This document shows, piece by piece, positions 43,298 to 51,512 of a stretch of DNA of 64,000 bases; positions within the stretch are counted from its first letter, which is position 1; the number at the start of each line of letters is the position of its first letter. Source of the DNA: Caulobacter sp. Root1455 (lineage in GTDB: Bacteria > Pseudomonadota > Alphaproteobacteria > Caulobacterales > Caulobacteraceae); the NCBI RefSeq assembly GCF_001426905.1, contig NZ_LMFQ01000025.1:1-64000 (forward strand). Reading direction: 5' to 3'. A program made the position numbers and the translations under genes. A model generated the notes under the pieces. That model was not told the origin of the DNA, did not search any database, and saw only the letters and a program-made list of their open reading frames with translations.

Positions 43298-43589
43298 CGG
43301 CCGGCGGCTCCACTTGGCGCACGGCGCGCCAGAACGACCACGGCTTGCCCTCGACCAACTCCATCTCGAACCACGCTTCCTCGCCTTCGAAGGGCGGGAC
43401 GTTCTCGGGGGCGATGAACGTCGATCGCGAGTTTCCCGAGCCGCCGCCGGGTGTGGTGAAGAACAGCGTCTTGCTCTCAGGGTCGGCGTACAGGCGCACG
43501 CGCGTGAGCCTTTTGACGTCGCGGCGGTAGACGCGGGGCGGCTTAGGGGCGTGCAGTGTCGCGCGCTGAGGGGCACGTGGGGGTGACAT
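43290..43589 (-). CDS. Small hypothetical protein
   Basis: 99 residues, first gene of a three-gene minus-strand operon with the two Cys-rich proteins. It reads as a folded alpha/beta protein (TRVRLYADPESKTLFFTTPG, FEGEEAWFEMELVEGKPWSF). No family recognised. The 260 bp upstream (43590-43849) should hold its promoter. Confidence 0.6.
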   Translation of the reverse strand: MSPPRAPQRATLHAPKPPRVYRRDVKRLTRVRLYADPESKTLFFTTPGGGSGNSRSTFIAPENVPPFEGEEAWFEMELVEGKPWSFWRAVRQVEPPADA

Positions 43590-43849
43590 TTGGCGGTTCT
43601 CGATGTTCCGCTAATGTTCTCATTCTGGATGGCGTGAGAGTCAATCGGCTTGAGGTGGAATCTGACTGAATGTCCGCTTGCAGGTGGCGGGCGAAGGGCG
43701 GCGGCCGGCGCGTGTCTGCCTCGCGGTGATCGATCACGAGCGCCGCGGGGAAGCTACCGCTGGTCGCCGATCACATGGCCCCGAGGCGATGGACAATCTG
43801 AGTGCGTAAAGCCAAGCTTGTTCGATAGCCAAGAAGGGGAGGGCGGGGC

Positions 43850-44386
43850 GTGAACAAGCGCATGAAAACCTGGGGCGCGGCGGCCGCGGGCGCGATCGTG
43901 CTGCTTGTCGGCGGCTATTTGGCGTCGCCCTACATCGCCGTCGTGGGCCTGGTGAACGCGGCTCGGGCCGGCGACAAGGACGGTCTTGAGGAGCGCGTCG
44001 ATTTCCCGGCCGTTCGCGAGCACTTGAAGGCCGAGCTTACCGCGACCTTCATGACCAAGTTTCAGGAGGATCCGGAGATGCAGTCCAATCCGTTCGCGGG
44101 TCTGGGCCTGGCCTTGATTCCCCTGATGGCCGACAAGGCCGTCAACGCGCTGGTGACCCCCGAGGGCCTGACGCGTCTGTTGGCCAAGACCCAGACGCCG
44201 TCCGACCGTAAGCCTGTTTTCGGCCTGCCCAAGGACGCCGGCTACGTGACGCTCGACCGCTTTCGGGTCGGCGCGCCCGCGGGGGATGACGGCGGCAAGA
44301 AGATCCAGCTCATCTTTCGCCGGCAGGGCCTGTTTTCCTGGAAGTTGAACCGCATCGACCTGCCGCCGGATTTGCTGGAGGACTAG
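43850..44386 (+). CDS. DUF2939 membrane-anchored protein
   Basis: 178 residues. GTG 43850 is the chosen start, followed in frame by ATG codons. One N-terminal hydrophobic segment (AAAAGAIVLLVGGYLASPYI), then the DUF2939 signature (YIAVVGLVNAARAGDKDGLE, ERVDFPAVREHLKAEL) and a C-terminal IQLIFRRQGLFSWKLNRIDL. The periplasmic domain is of unknown function and common in Proteobacteria. A GC-rich perfect hairpin (44388-44401) lies just after the stop. Confidence 0.8.
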   Translation: MNKRMKTWGAAAAGAIVLLVGGYLASPYIAVVGLVNAARAGDKDGLEERVDFPAVREHLKAELTATFMTKFQEDPEMQSNPFAGLGLALIPLMADKAVNALVTPEGLTRLLAKTQTPSDRKPVFGLPKDAGYVTLDRFRVGAPAGDDGGKKIQLIFRRQGLFSWKLNRIDLPPDLLED

Positions 44387-44562
44387 CGCGGCCTGGGCCG
44401 CTGGTGCGTCCTTGCATCGCGGGCGGCCCGCCGGGAACCGTACGCGAGGCCGACGCCGCCGACGCCGCGACCCGGACCTGCGGAGAGCACCGTCAGGCCC
44501 GGCTGGCGCGACGCACCGGGGCCGGTCGTGCATTATCAAATGGCTGAATGGGGAGCTCGCCG

Positions 44563-44949
44563 ATGTCCAAGCCGCCCGCGGAGGCCCCCGACCTGATCGA
44601 CGTGCATGTGGGCAAGATGATCCGGGCCCGGCGGCGTGCGATCGGCGTGTCACAGCATGACCTGGCGCCGGCGATCGGCGTGACCTTCCAGCAGGTGCAG
44701 AAGTACGAGGTCGGCAGCAACCGCGTCAGCGCGTCCAAGCTCTTCGCGATCGCCCAGGCCCTTGGCGTGCCGGCCGGGAGCTTTTTCAGCGACCTGGAGG
44801 AGGCTGGGGCGGATCCGTCGATCCTCTCCGAGTTCGGCGATTTCCTGGTCCTGAACGGCTCGGCCGAACTGGTGAAGGCCTATCGAAACCTGTCGGCGGA
44901 CCAGCGCCGCGTTCTTGTCGATCTGGCCCAGGTGATGGCCGCGTCCTGA
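44563..44949 (+). CDS. Xre-family HTH regulator at the left edge of the transfer module
   Basis: 128 residues from ATG 44563 (GGAG 8 bases upstream; ATG 44548 also in frame). The HTH occupies residues ~10-66 (VGKMIRARRRAIGVSQHDLA, PAIGVTFQQVQKYEVGSNRV, SASKLFAIAQALGVPAGSFF). A C-terminal region (AELVKAYRNLSADQRRVLVD) resembles the Caulobacter/Rhizobium Xre family with a helical dimerisation tail. It may repress ICE genes or be chromosomal; it is followed by 281 bp before the first ICE gene. Confidence 0.8.
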   Translation: MSKPPAEAPDLIDVHVGKMIRARRRAIGVSQHDLAPAIGVTFQQVQKYEVGSNRVSASKLFAIAQALGVPAGSFFSDLEEAGADPSILSEFGDFLVLNGSAELVKAYRNLSADQRRVLVDLAQVMAAS

Positions 44950-45230
44950 CATCGCCGCGCGCCGCTTGAGCCATGGCGCCGACCAAGCGGACATCGCGCT
45001 TCGCGCGATGACTTTCCTGAAGGGCCTTTCCCCTGAAAGCGGGGTGGGCGGCGCGCCGGCATAGGCCCGCCCGGGCCGGCGGCAAGCCGGCCTTCGGCCG
45101 TCTCCTCCACTTACGTTTCGGCCCTTCGGGTGCCGCCCGCCCTTGCGGCGGGCCTAACCGGCTTCTTCGCCGCCCACCCCCCTTTCCGGGGAAAGGATGT
45201 GGGGTTTTGGGGCGGTGAAGGAGCATCCTC

Positions 45231-46241
45231 ATGCGCCCCACCGGTCAACGCCGCAAAGGCCAGCGCCAAACGTCCGCCGCCTCGCCCTCCCGACGGGCGG
45301 GCGCCAAGACCGATGTCGTCAGCCTCTATGACGAGGTCACCCGCAAGATCATCGCCCAGCTGGAGGCCGGGCGTCTGCCCTGGGTCCAGCCCTGGGGGCG
45401 GGCAGGGGGCGCGGCGCTGTCCTTGCCGCGCAACGGGATCACCGGGCGCCGGTATTCGGGCGTCAACATCCTGCTCCTCTGGGGCGCCGTCATCGAGAAC
45501 GGCTATCCCTCGCAAGGCTGGCTGACCTTCCGCCAAGCCCAGGCCGCCGGGGGCTGCGTGCGCAAGGGCGAACGCGGCGCGACCGTGGTCTATGCCGACC
45601 GCTTCACGCCGCGCGAGGAGCTGGAGCGCGCCGCGCGCGACGGCGAGGAACCGGGCAAGGTGGCGTTCCTCAAGCGCTTCACCGTCTTCAATCTCGCCCA
45701 GTGCGAGGGCCTGGAGGACGTCGATCCCGAACCCGCGCCGCTCCCCGAGCGGCAGGTTGTCCCGCGCGCCGAGGCGCTGATCGCCGCCACGGGCGCCGAT
45801 TTCCGGATCGGCGGAACCAAGGCCTTCTATTCTCCGGCCCAGGACCTCGTGCAGGTGCCGCCGCAACCGGCCTTTCACGACCAGATCAACTATTACCGCA
45901 CCGCCTTTCACGAACTGTCGCACTGGACCGGGCACGGCTCGCGCCTGGACCGCGACCAGTCGGGCGTGCGGGGCGGCAAGGCCTATGCCCGCGAGGAACT
46001 GGTCGCCGAAATGGGCGCGGCCTTCCTCTGCGCCAGCCTGGGCATCGTCCCCACCGTTCGGCACGCCGACTATCTGGCCTCGTGGCTGGAGGTCGTGCGC
46101 GAGGACAACCGGGCCATCTTCCGCGCCGCCTCACAGGCCTCCAAGGCCGCCGACTTGCTGCTGGCCTTCGGTTCGCGGGCGTCGTCCGTCACGACCGGTC
46201 CGAAGGCGGCCGAGGTCCTGGAGCGGGAGTTGGTCGCATGA
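45231..46241 (+). CDS. ArdC-like antirestriction protein (DUF1738 / zincin)
   Basis: 336 residues, start supported by GAAGGAGC. The N-terminal ArdC ssDNA-binding-like domain holds YDEVTRKIIAQLEAGRLPWV, QPWGRAGG, RYSGVNILLLW and GWLTFRQAQAAGG. The C-terminal metallopeptidase-like domain has HELSHWTGH (~226) and EELVAEMGAAFLC. These proteins protect incoming single-stranded conjugative DNA from restriction. It is the first gene of the ICE maintenance block. Its stop overlaps the DUF2958 start (ATGA). Confidence 0.88.
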   Translation: MRPTGQRRKGQRQTSAASPSRRAGAKTDVVSLYDEVTRKIIAQLEAGRLPWVQPWGRAGGAALSLPRNGITGRRYSGVNILLLWGAVIENGYPSQGWLTFRQAQAAGGCVRKGERGATVVYADRFTPREELERAARDGEEPGKVAFLKRFTVFNLAQCEGLEDVDPEPAPLPERQVVPRAEALIAATGADFRIGGTKAFYSPAQDLVQVPPQPAFHDQINYYRTAFHELSHWTGHGSRLDRDQSGVRGGKAYAREELVAEMGAAFLCASLGIVPTVRHADYLASWLEVVREDNRAIFRAASQASKAADLLLAFGSRASSVTTGPKAAEVLERELVA

Positions 46242-46612
46242 CCCTGCTGCCGCCAACCCTTCGCGCCTTGCTGCTGATCAACGGCGCCGCCGAGGTCGAG
46301 ACCGACCACGTCCCGGTGGTCAAGTTCTTCAATCCGCTCGGTCCGGGCCGCTGGCTCGTCACCGAAATGGACGCGGACGGCGACACCCTGTTCGGTCTGG
46401 CGGACCTGGGCGAGCCGGAACTGGGGTCGTTTAGTCTCGCCGAAATCCAGGCCGTGCGTTTGCCGTTCGGCCTGACCATCGAGCGCGATCTCCATTTTTC
46501 GACGGGCCTGCCGCTTTCGGTCTGGACCGCCGCGACGCGTCGCGCCGGTTCGATCTGCGCCGCCGAGACGCTGCTGCGGGTCATCGCCCGTCGCGAAGGC
46601 GGCGCGTCATGA
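46238..46612 (+). CDS. DUF2958 ICE protein
   Basis: 124 residues. The family pattern is clear: LLPPTLRALLLINGAA, then VPVVKFFNPLGPGRWLVTEM, DGDTLFGLADLGEPELGSFS and ERDLHF. DUF2958 genes regularly accompany ArdC-like and ParB genes in ICEs and broad-host plasmids; the molecular role is unknown. It is translationally coupled to the preceding gene by ATGA. Confidence 0.88.
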   Translation: MTLLPPTLRALLLINGAAEVETDHVPVVKFFNPLGPGRWLVTEMDADGDTLFGLADLGEPELGSFSLAEIQAVRLPFGLTIERDLHFSTGLPLSVWTAATRRAGSICAAETLLRVIARREGGAS

Positions 46613-46646
46613 TCCCAGTCGCCCGATCCAAACCCTGAAATTCCGC

Positions 46647-46668
46647 GCGCCGGGGCAAGCCCCGGCGC
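46647..46668. repeat. Perfect GC-rich hairpin between DUF2958 and ParB genes
   Basis: A 10-bp stem (GCGCCGGGGC/GCCCCGGCGC) encloses a two-base AA loop. No T-run follows, so it could be an attenuator, an RNA stability element or a protein site rather than a classic terminator. Confidence 0.5.
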
Positions 46669-46782
46669 CGGACGCCCGCGCCAATCCCGGCGCATCCCCG
46701 ACCCCGCCCCAAGCCTGGACAGCATCGCGGGCGGGGTCGGTTCCACCCCCAAATCCCCAACAGGAAAACAGGAGCGTTCGCT

Positions 46783-48621
46783 ATGAGACTTGCTTTCGCC
46801 GATCCCCGCAACATGACGATCTCGCCGCTCAACATGCACTTTGGACAACCCGCGCCGGACGTTTCCGACATCCGGCCGTCCATCGCAAAGCGCGGCGTCC
46901 TTGTTCCCATGCTGGTCCAGGAGAGGTTCGCCGACGGCGCCGTCATGCCCGGCGCCTTCGCGGTCGTGGCCGGGGCTCGCCGCCTGACGGCGGCCCAGGC
47001 CGAAATCGCCGCCGGGGTCGATATCGATCCCGTGCCGATCTGCATCCTTGATCCCGGCGACGACGCCGCCGCCATCGAGGCCTCGCTGATCGAGAACCTC
47101 CATCGCCTGCCGCCCGACGAGGTTTCGACCTGGGAAGCGTTCGCCAAGCTGATCAAGGAGGGGCGAACGCCCCAGGAAATCGCCGCGACCTTCCATATGT
47201 CCGAAGCCGTGGTGAACCGCACCCTGGCGCTGGGCAATCTTCTGCCGCGCCTGCGCAAGCTCTATCGCCGCGAGGCGGTCAATGTCGCCACCATCCGCCT
47301 GCTGACCCTGGCCACCAAGAGCCAGCAGAAGGCCTGGCTGGCGATCCATGACGACCCCGACCAAGTCACGCCGGTGGGGCAGGGCTTGAAGAACTGGCTG
47401 TTCGGCGGCGCCGCGATCCCGACCAAACACGCCCTGTTCAGCCTGGAGGACTACCCTGGCGCCATCATCGCCGACCTGTTTGGCGAAGACAGCTATTTCA
47501 CCGATCCGGGATTGTTCTGGACCTGCCAGAACGCGGCCTTGGCCGCCAAGCGCGAGGCCCTGCTGGCCGAAGGCTGGAGCGCGGTTGAGGTGCTGGAGAC
47601 GGGGCGCTCCTTCGACAGCTGGAAACACGAACGCGTCAGCAAGGCCAAGGGCGGCAAGGTCTATCTGTCGGTCAGCCAGCGCGGCGAGGTCACCGCGCAC
47701 GAGGGCTTCCTGACCGCCAGGGAGGCTCGCCGCGCCCAGGCCGTCGCGGCGCAGATGGCCAAGGGGACCGCGCGCGGCGAGGAGGGCCGCGCCGATCCGA
47801 AGACCGATCGCGCCGAGGTCACCAGCAGCCAGCAGGCCTATATCGACCTGCACCGTCATTCGGCCGTCCGCGCGGTGCTGACCGATCATCCGGGCGTGGC
47901 CTTGCGGCTCCTGGTCGCCCACGCCGTGGCCGGAACCCATCTGTGGCGGGTCGAGCCCGATGCGCGCCGGGCCGGGTCGGAAGCGGTGGCCCAGAGCGCG
48001 CAGGCCAGCCCCGCCGAGGCCCGGTTTCAGGTCAAGCACAAGGCTATCTGCGCCTTGCTGGGCGCCGACCCCGAGCGCGCTCTGGTGGGGCAACGGCGCG
48101 AAGGCGGCGCGGCGGGCGCCTTCGCAAAGCTGCTCGCCTTGCCCGACGCCGACGTCCTGGCGGTCGCCGCCGTGGTCATGGGCGAGACCCTGGCCGCCGG
48201 GAGCGTCGAGGTCGAGACGGCGGGGACCTTCCTGAAGGTCGACATGGGCGCGGTCTGGACGCCCGATGAGGCTTTCTTCGAGCTGATGCGCGACCGCGAA
48301 GCGGTCAACGCCATGCTCAGGGAGGTTGGCGGCAAGAAGGTCGCGGACGGCAACCTGACCGAAAAGGTCAAGACCCAGAAGACCATCCTGCGCGACTTCC
48401 TGGACGGGACCAACGACCGGCCCAAGGCCGCTCGCTGGACGCCAAAATGGCTGACCTTCCCGGCCCAGGCCTATACCCGCAGGCCCTTCGCCACCGCCCA
48501 GCGGAGCAGGGCGGTCGCCCCGCTGCTGCGCGGCGTGCGCCTGCCGAGCCCCGCCGCCACGCCGCCCTCGACCATGGCCCCGGCGGTCGATCCCAACCCG
48601 GCGATCCTCGCGGCCCAATAG
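46783..48621 (+). CDS. ParB/Srx-family partition-type protein of the ICE
   Basis: 612 residues. ATG 46783 follows AACAGGAAAACAGGAGC. The ParB N-terminal nuclease-like domain spans residues ~10-115 (SDIRPSIAKRGVLVPMLVQE, VVAGARRLTAAQ, SLIENLHRLPPDEVSTWEAF). The KorB-like HTH follows (RTPQEIAATFHMSEAVVNRT, LALGNLLPRLRKL). The long C-terminal half is typical of the ICE/plasmid ParB group and includes a strongly helical region. It is likely involved in element maintenance or regulation. There is no ParA gene next to it. Confidence 0.9.
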   Translation: MRLAFADPRNMTISPLNMHFGQPAPDVSDIRPSIAKRGVLVPMLVQERFADGAVMPGAFAVVAGARRLTAAQAEIAAGVDIDPVPICILDPGDDAAAIEASLIENLHRLPPDEVSTWEAFAKLIKEGRTPQEIAATFHMSEAVVNRTLALGNLLPRLRKLYRREAVNVATIRLLTLATKSQQKAWLAIHDDPDQVTPVGQGLKNWLFGGAAIPTKHALFSLEDYPGAIIADLFGEDSYFTDPGLFWTCQNAALAAKREALLAEGWSAVEVLETGRSFDSWKHERVSKAKGGKVYLSVSQRGEVTAHEGFLTAREARRAQAVAAQMAKGTARGEEGRADPKTDRAEVTSSQQAYIDLHRHSAVRAVLTDHPGVALRLLVAHAVAGTHLWRVEPDARRAGSEAVAQSAQASPAEARFQVKHKAICALLGADPERALVGQRREGGAAGAFAKLLALPDADVLAVAAVVMGETLAAGSVEVETAGTFLKVDMGAVWTPDEAFFELMRDREAVNAMLREVGGKKVADGNLTEKVKTQKTILRDFLDGTNDRPKAARWTPKWLTFPAQAYTRRPFATAQRSRAVAPLLRGVRLPSPAATPPSTMAPAVDPNPAILAAQ

Positions 48622-48789
48622 CGCCGCGTCGGTCGTCAACCTCGCCCCCGGATCATTGGATCCGGGGGCTTTTGCGCGCCGCCGAGACTTCGGACGCTAC
48701 GACGGGGAGAGCCGCCCCTGGACGCGAGACGGACCTGGATCGCGTAAGACGGGGCCCGGGGCTGGGCCGTGGTCCCCGCGCCTTGCGAC

Positions 48790-49125
48790 ACGGAGGCGGG
48801 GCGGTCAGGCCTCGCCGGTTCCAGATCGGGGCGAAGCCGTCGTCGTCGTCCTGACCGGCCGCGCGCCCCAGTTCGGCCTGGCGGGCGGGCGGCCCGAAAG
48901 TCGGGATGGGCCAGGCCGACGGACGTCTGCTGGCGGGTCTGGCCGACACCGCGCCAGCCCCCGCCGATCTCGACCCCGAACACGCCGACCGTCCGCCGGA
49001 TCGGCCGGTGGAGGCCTTGTCGCGGACGGGCACGACGTCGATGTCGGCGGGCGCCCTGGCCTGCGCGGACGCCCCTTGAAGACGCGGGGTTTCCAGACGG
49101 GTGACGAAGCCGAGCGGGTGGTTGG
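48790..49125 (-). pseudogene. Decayed inverted copy of DUF736
   Basis: On the minus strand LGFVTRLET, ADIDVVPVRDKAS and LGRAAGQDDDDGFAPIWN reproduce the start, middle and end of the intact DUF736 protein at 49393-49719. The middle is frame-disrupted and the ATG context has changed (GCCAACCACC in place of ATGACCGCCA). It is evidently a non-functional duplicate. Confidence 0.75.
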
Positions 49126-49392
49126 CGGCGGCCCCCTCGGAAACCCATCGCGGCACGAACCCACGACGATGGCGTAGACCCTATGGGGGCTTGGCCCCGC
49201 CTTGAACCATCGCGCCGACCTTTTTTCCCCGTCGCGCCCAAGCGGCGGGCGCGCCTCCTCGCGCGCAAAAAAGCCCGTCGCTCCGGTCCTCCGCTGCGCT
49301 GCGGCCCTCCGGGTCAAGACGGGGCCAAGCCCCCATGACGGGCGCCTGTCGCCGGGGATCGGCCCCGACGGATCACTGAAAGGACCACCGCC

Positions 49393-49719
49393 ATGACCGC
49401 CACGCTCGGCTTCGTCACCCGCCTGGAAACCGGCGCTTTCAAGGGCCATCTGCGCACCCTCAACATCAGCGCCGACATCGACGTCGTGCCCGTCCGCGAC
49501 AAGACCTCGTCCAGCTATCCCGACTATCGGGTCGTCTCGTCCGGGGTCGAGATCGGCGCCGGCTGGAACAATGTCAACCAGACCAGCCAGCAGCCCTATG
49601 TCGGCCTGACCCTGGCCCATCCCGACATCGGCCCGCGCACCTACAAGGTCAAACTGGGCCGCGCGGCCGGTCAGGACGACGACGACGTCTTCGCCCTGAT
49701 CTGGAACCCCGAGGACTGA
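49393..49719 (+). CDS. DUF736 ICE protein
   Basis: 108 residues. ATG 49393 follows GAAAGGACC. Family pattern: MTATLGFVTRLETGAFKGHL, then SADIDVVPVRDKTSSSYPDY and YVGLTLAHPDIGPRTYKVKL, ending KLGRAAGQDDDDVFALIWNP. DUF736 genes are near-universal members of this ICE class between parB and traF; their role in transfer or maintenance is unknown. It forms one arm of a large inverted duplication. Confidence 0.88.
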   Translation: MTATLGFVTRLETGAFKGHLRTLNISADIDVVPVRDKTSSSYPDYRVVSSGVEIGAGWNNVNQTSQQPYVGLTLAHPDIGPRTYKVKLGRAAGQDDDDVFALIWNPED

Positions 49720-49915
49720 TCGGCCCAGCCCCCGCGTCGCAAGGCGTGGGGGCCACGGCCCAGCCCCGGGCGCCGTCTCTGGAGGGGAACGTTTCTCGCA
49801 AGGCCGTTTTGCGTACGTCCCGCCCGCGCGCTCGTAACGGTCTGCTCGCCCTGGCGCGGCCCAGCCCATTCAACCCACCGCCGCGCCCCCCCCACGGGAA
49901 CTCAGGAGCACGGCG

Positions 49916-50149
49916 ATGATGGATGAAGACGACGCGATCAAACGGGCCGCCCGCGCGCGAAAGGGCAGCCCGTTCCTCAACACGGCCCAGGCCGCCCACT
50001 ATGTCGGCTTGGCCGAACGGACGCTGGAGGCCATGCGCGGCCAGGGCCAGGGACCGGCCTTTCGCCGCCACGGCCGTTTCATCCGCTATCACATCGATGA
50101 CCTGGACGCTTGGTCTGCCCGTCAGGGCGGCGGGCGACGCCATGTTTAG
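49916..50149 (+). CDS. HTH_17/AlpA-like excisionase-family DNA-binding protein
   Basis: 77 residues, CAGGAG 8 bases upstream. Helix-turn-helix of the MerR/excisionase type: FLNTAQAAHYVGLAERTLEA, MRGQGQGPAFRRHGRFIRYH and DDLDAW. In related ICEs such small proteins act as directionality or transfer-gene regulators. It overlaps the traF start by 8 bp, so the two are coupled. Confidence 0.85.
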   Translation: MMDEDDAIKRAARARKGSPFLNTAQAAHYVGLAERTLEAMRGQGQGPAFRRHGRFIRYHIDDLDAWSARQGGGRRHV

Positions 50150-50663
50150 CCGCGTGTTCACCCCGCGCGGCCAGGGTCTGGCGGCCCTGATCGCTCTGGC
50201 CCTGGCCGGTCTGGCCGCGCCGTCCGTGTTCGATCCGCCGCCGCGCCTGGTCTGGAACGCCAGCGCCAGCGCGCCCGTCGGCCTGTGGGCGATCAACCCC
50301 GGCGCGCCGATCCAGGTCGGCGACAGCGTGCTCGCCTGGCCGTCGCCCGCCGCCCGCCGTCTGGCCGCCCAGCGCCATTACCTCCCGGCCAATGTGCCGA
50401 TGATCAAGACCGTGGCCGCCGTCGCGGGCGACCAGGTTTGCGCGGCCCAGGCGACGATCACGGTCAACGGCCGGCGCGTCGCCGTGCGGCGCCTTGCCGA
50501 TGGTCGTGGGCGGATGCTGCCCTGGTGGCGCGGTTGCCAACGCCTGTCTCGCGGTCAGCTGTTGCTGATCAATCCCGCCCCGGACTCGTTCGACAGCCGC
50601 TATTTCGGGCCGGTCGAGGGGCGGGCGATCATCGGCGAGGCGAGGCTGCTATGGCGACGATGA
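50142..50663 (+). CDS. traF: TraF-like S26-family conjugation signal peptidase
   Basis: 173 residues. An N-terminal membrane segment (LAALIALALAGLAAPSV) is followed by NASASAPVGLWAI, where the Ser of S-APVG is the nucleophile, and YLPANVPMIKTVAAVAGD, where Lys is the general base. The C-terminal DSRYFGPVEGRAIIGEA is the usual S26 end. TraF processes pilin-type subunits (TrbC) for the mating pore. Its end overlaps the transglycosylase start by 13 bp. Confidence 0.88.
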   Translation: MFSRVFTPRGQGLAALIALALAGLAAPSVFDPPPRLVWNASASAPVGLWAINPGAPIQVGDSVLAWPSPAARRLAAQRHYLPANVPMIKTVAAVAGDQVCAAQATITVNGRRVAVRRLADGRGRMLPWWRGCQRLSRGQLLLINPAPDSFDSRYFGPVEGRAIIGEARLLWRR

Positions 50664-51274
50664 TCGTCCTGGCGGCGGTCGTGGCCAGCCACGCCCCATC
50701 GCCCTCCGCGGCCGTCGCTCGTGTCGAGCAATGGCGGCCGTGGATCGTGGAGGCCTCGCTGCGATTTGATGTTCCGCAGGCCTGGATCGCGGCGGTGATC
50801 ACGGCCGAAAGCGGCGGCCGAACCCATCTGAACGGTCGGCCGATCACCTCGCGCGCCGGGGCGATGGGCCTGATGCAGGTGATGCCGCAAACCTATCGGG
50901 CGTTGGCCAGGACGCACGCCCTGGGTCCTGATCCGTACGACCCACGCGACAATATCCTGGCGGGAACAGCCTATCTGGCGGTCATGCGCGCCCGGTTCGG
51001 CTACCCTGGACTCTTCGCCGCCTACAACGCCGGACCGGCCCGTTACGAGGCCCATCTGCGCGAGGGTTTGGCCCTGCCCAGCGAGACCCAGGCCTATATC
51101 CAGGTGTTGTCGCGCGCGCCCGGATCGGTCGATCTGCCGCCCGCCGTGCTGTCGGGGACGCGCCTGTTTTTCCCTGTTGCATCCCGCACCGATCCAATGC
51201 GGACGGGCGCGTCGCCAGCGCCTTCGGGCGGGTTGTTCGCGCCCGTGGGATCGCGGCCGGGAGGGGAGCGATGA
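50651..51274 (+). CDS. Conjugation lytic transglycosylase (SLT domain)
   Basis: 207 residues. A short signal peptide (MIVLAAVVASHA) precedes an SLT domain: WIAAVITAESGGRTH with catalytic Glu, AGAMGLMQVMPQTYRAL, NILAGTAYLAVM and FAAYNAGPARYE. It opens peptidoglycan for the mating channel (VirB1/TrbN role). It overlaps traF and precedes the relaxase region. Confidence 0.88.
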   Translation: MATMIVLAAVVASHAPSPSAAVARVEQWRPWIVEASLRFDVPQAWIAAVITAESGGRTHLNGRPITSRAGAMGLMQVMPQTYRALARTHALGPDPYDPRDNILAGTAYLAVMRARFGYPGLFAAYNAGPARYEAHLREGLALPSETQAYIQVLSRAPGSVDLPPAVLSGTRLFFPVASRTDPMRTGASPAPSGGLFAPVGSRPGGER

Positions 51275-51386
51275 GGCGATGGGAGCGGGATGAGGAGGGA
51301 GGCGGGCTACGGCAAGATGAAGCAACGTCGCCATCCCTTGGGATGTCGCCGTAAGTCATTGTCTGCACGTCGGCTTCTTCTTCGTG

Positions 51387-51447
51387 GCATGGCGCCATGC
51401 GCGCGGGTTTGGCGCCGCGGCGCCGCCAAGGCCTTGCGTGGCAAGGC
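51387..51447. other. Candidate oriT: cluster of perfect palindromes upstream of relaxase
   Basis: Three perfect dyads lie within 61 bases, 66 bp before the relaxase ATG: GCATGGCGCCATGC (51387-51400), GGCGCCGCGGCGCC (51411-51424) and GCCTTGC-gtg-GCAAGGC (51431-51447). No gene occupies 51275-51512. Origins of transfer commonly lie beside the relaxase gene and carry such repeats. The nic site is not identified. Confidence 0.5.
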
Positions 51448-51512
51448 GTTGCGATGGCGCCCGTTTCGCTGGAGCGCGGGGGCGCCCACCTTGCCGGTTG
51501 GAGGCCTGTGTC

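Larger units (their letters stand above)
48745..49785. repeat. Large imperfect inverted duplication around DUF736
   Basis: The DUF736 gene with its upstream and downstream flanks (~49320-49785) is repeated in opposite orientation at ~48745-49199. The arms share the start region (CTCGGCTTCGTCACCCG), ADIDVVPVRDK-coding DNA, the QDDDD-coding region and a downstream GGCCACGGCCCAGCCCCGGG-like stretch. The inner edges are a perfect 17-bp inverted repeat (49183-49199 with 49320-49336), leaving a ~120-base loop. Confidence 0.85.

Noticed and set aside
46189-48639. An 816-codon minus-strand frame over parB
   Set aside because: Arg/Gly-rich shadow; the plus strand has a clear ParB domain and ribosome binding site.
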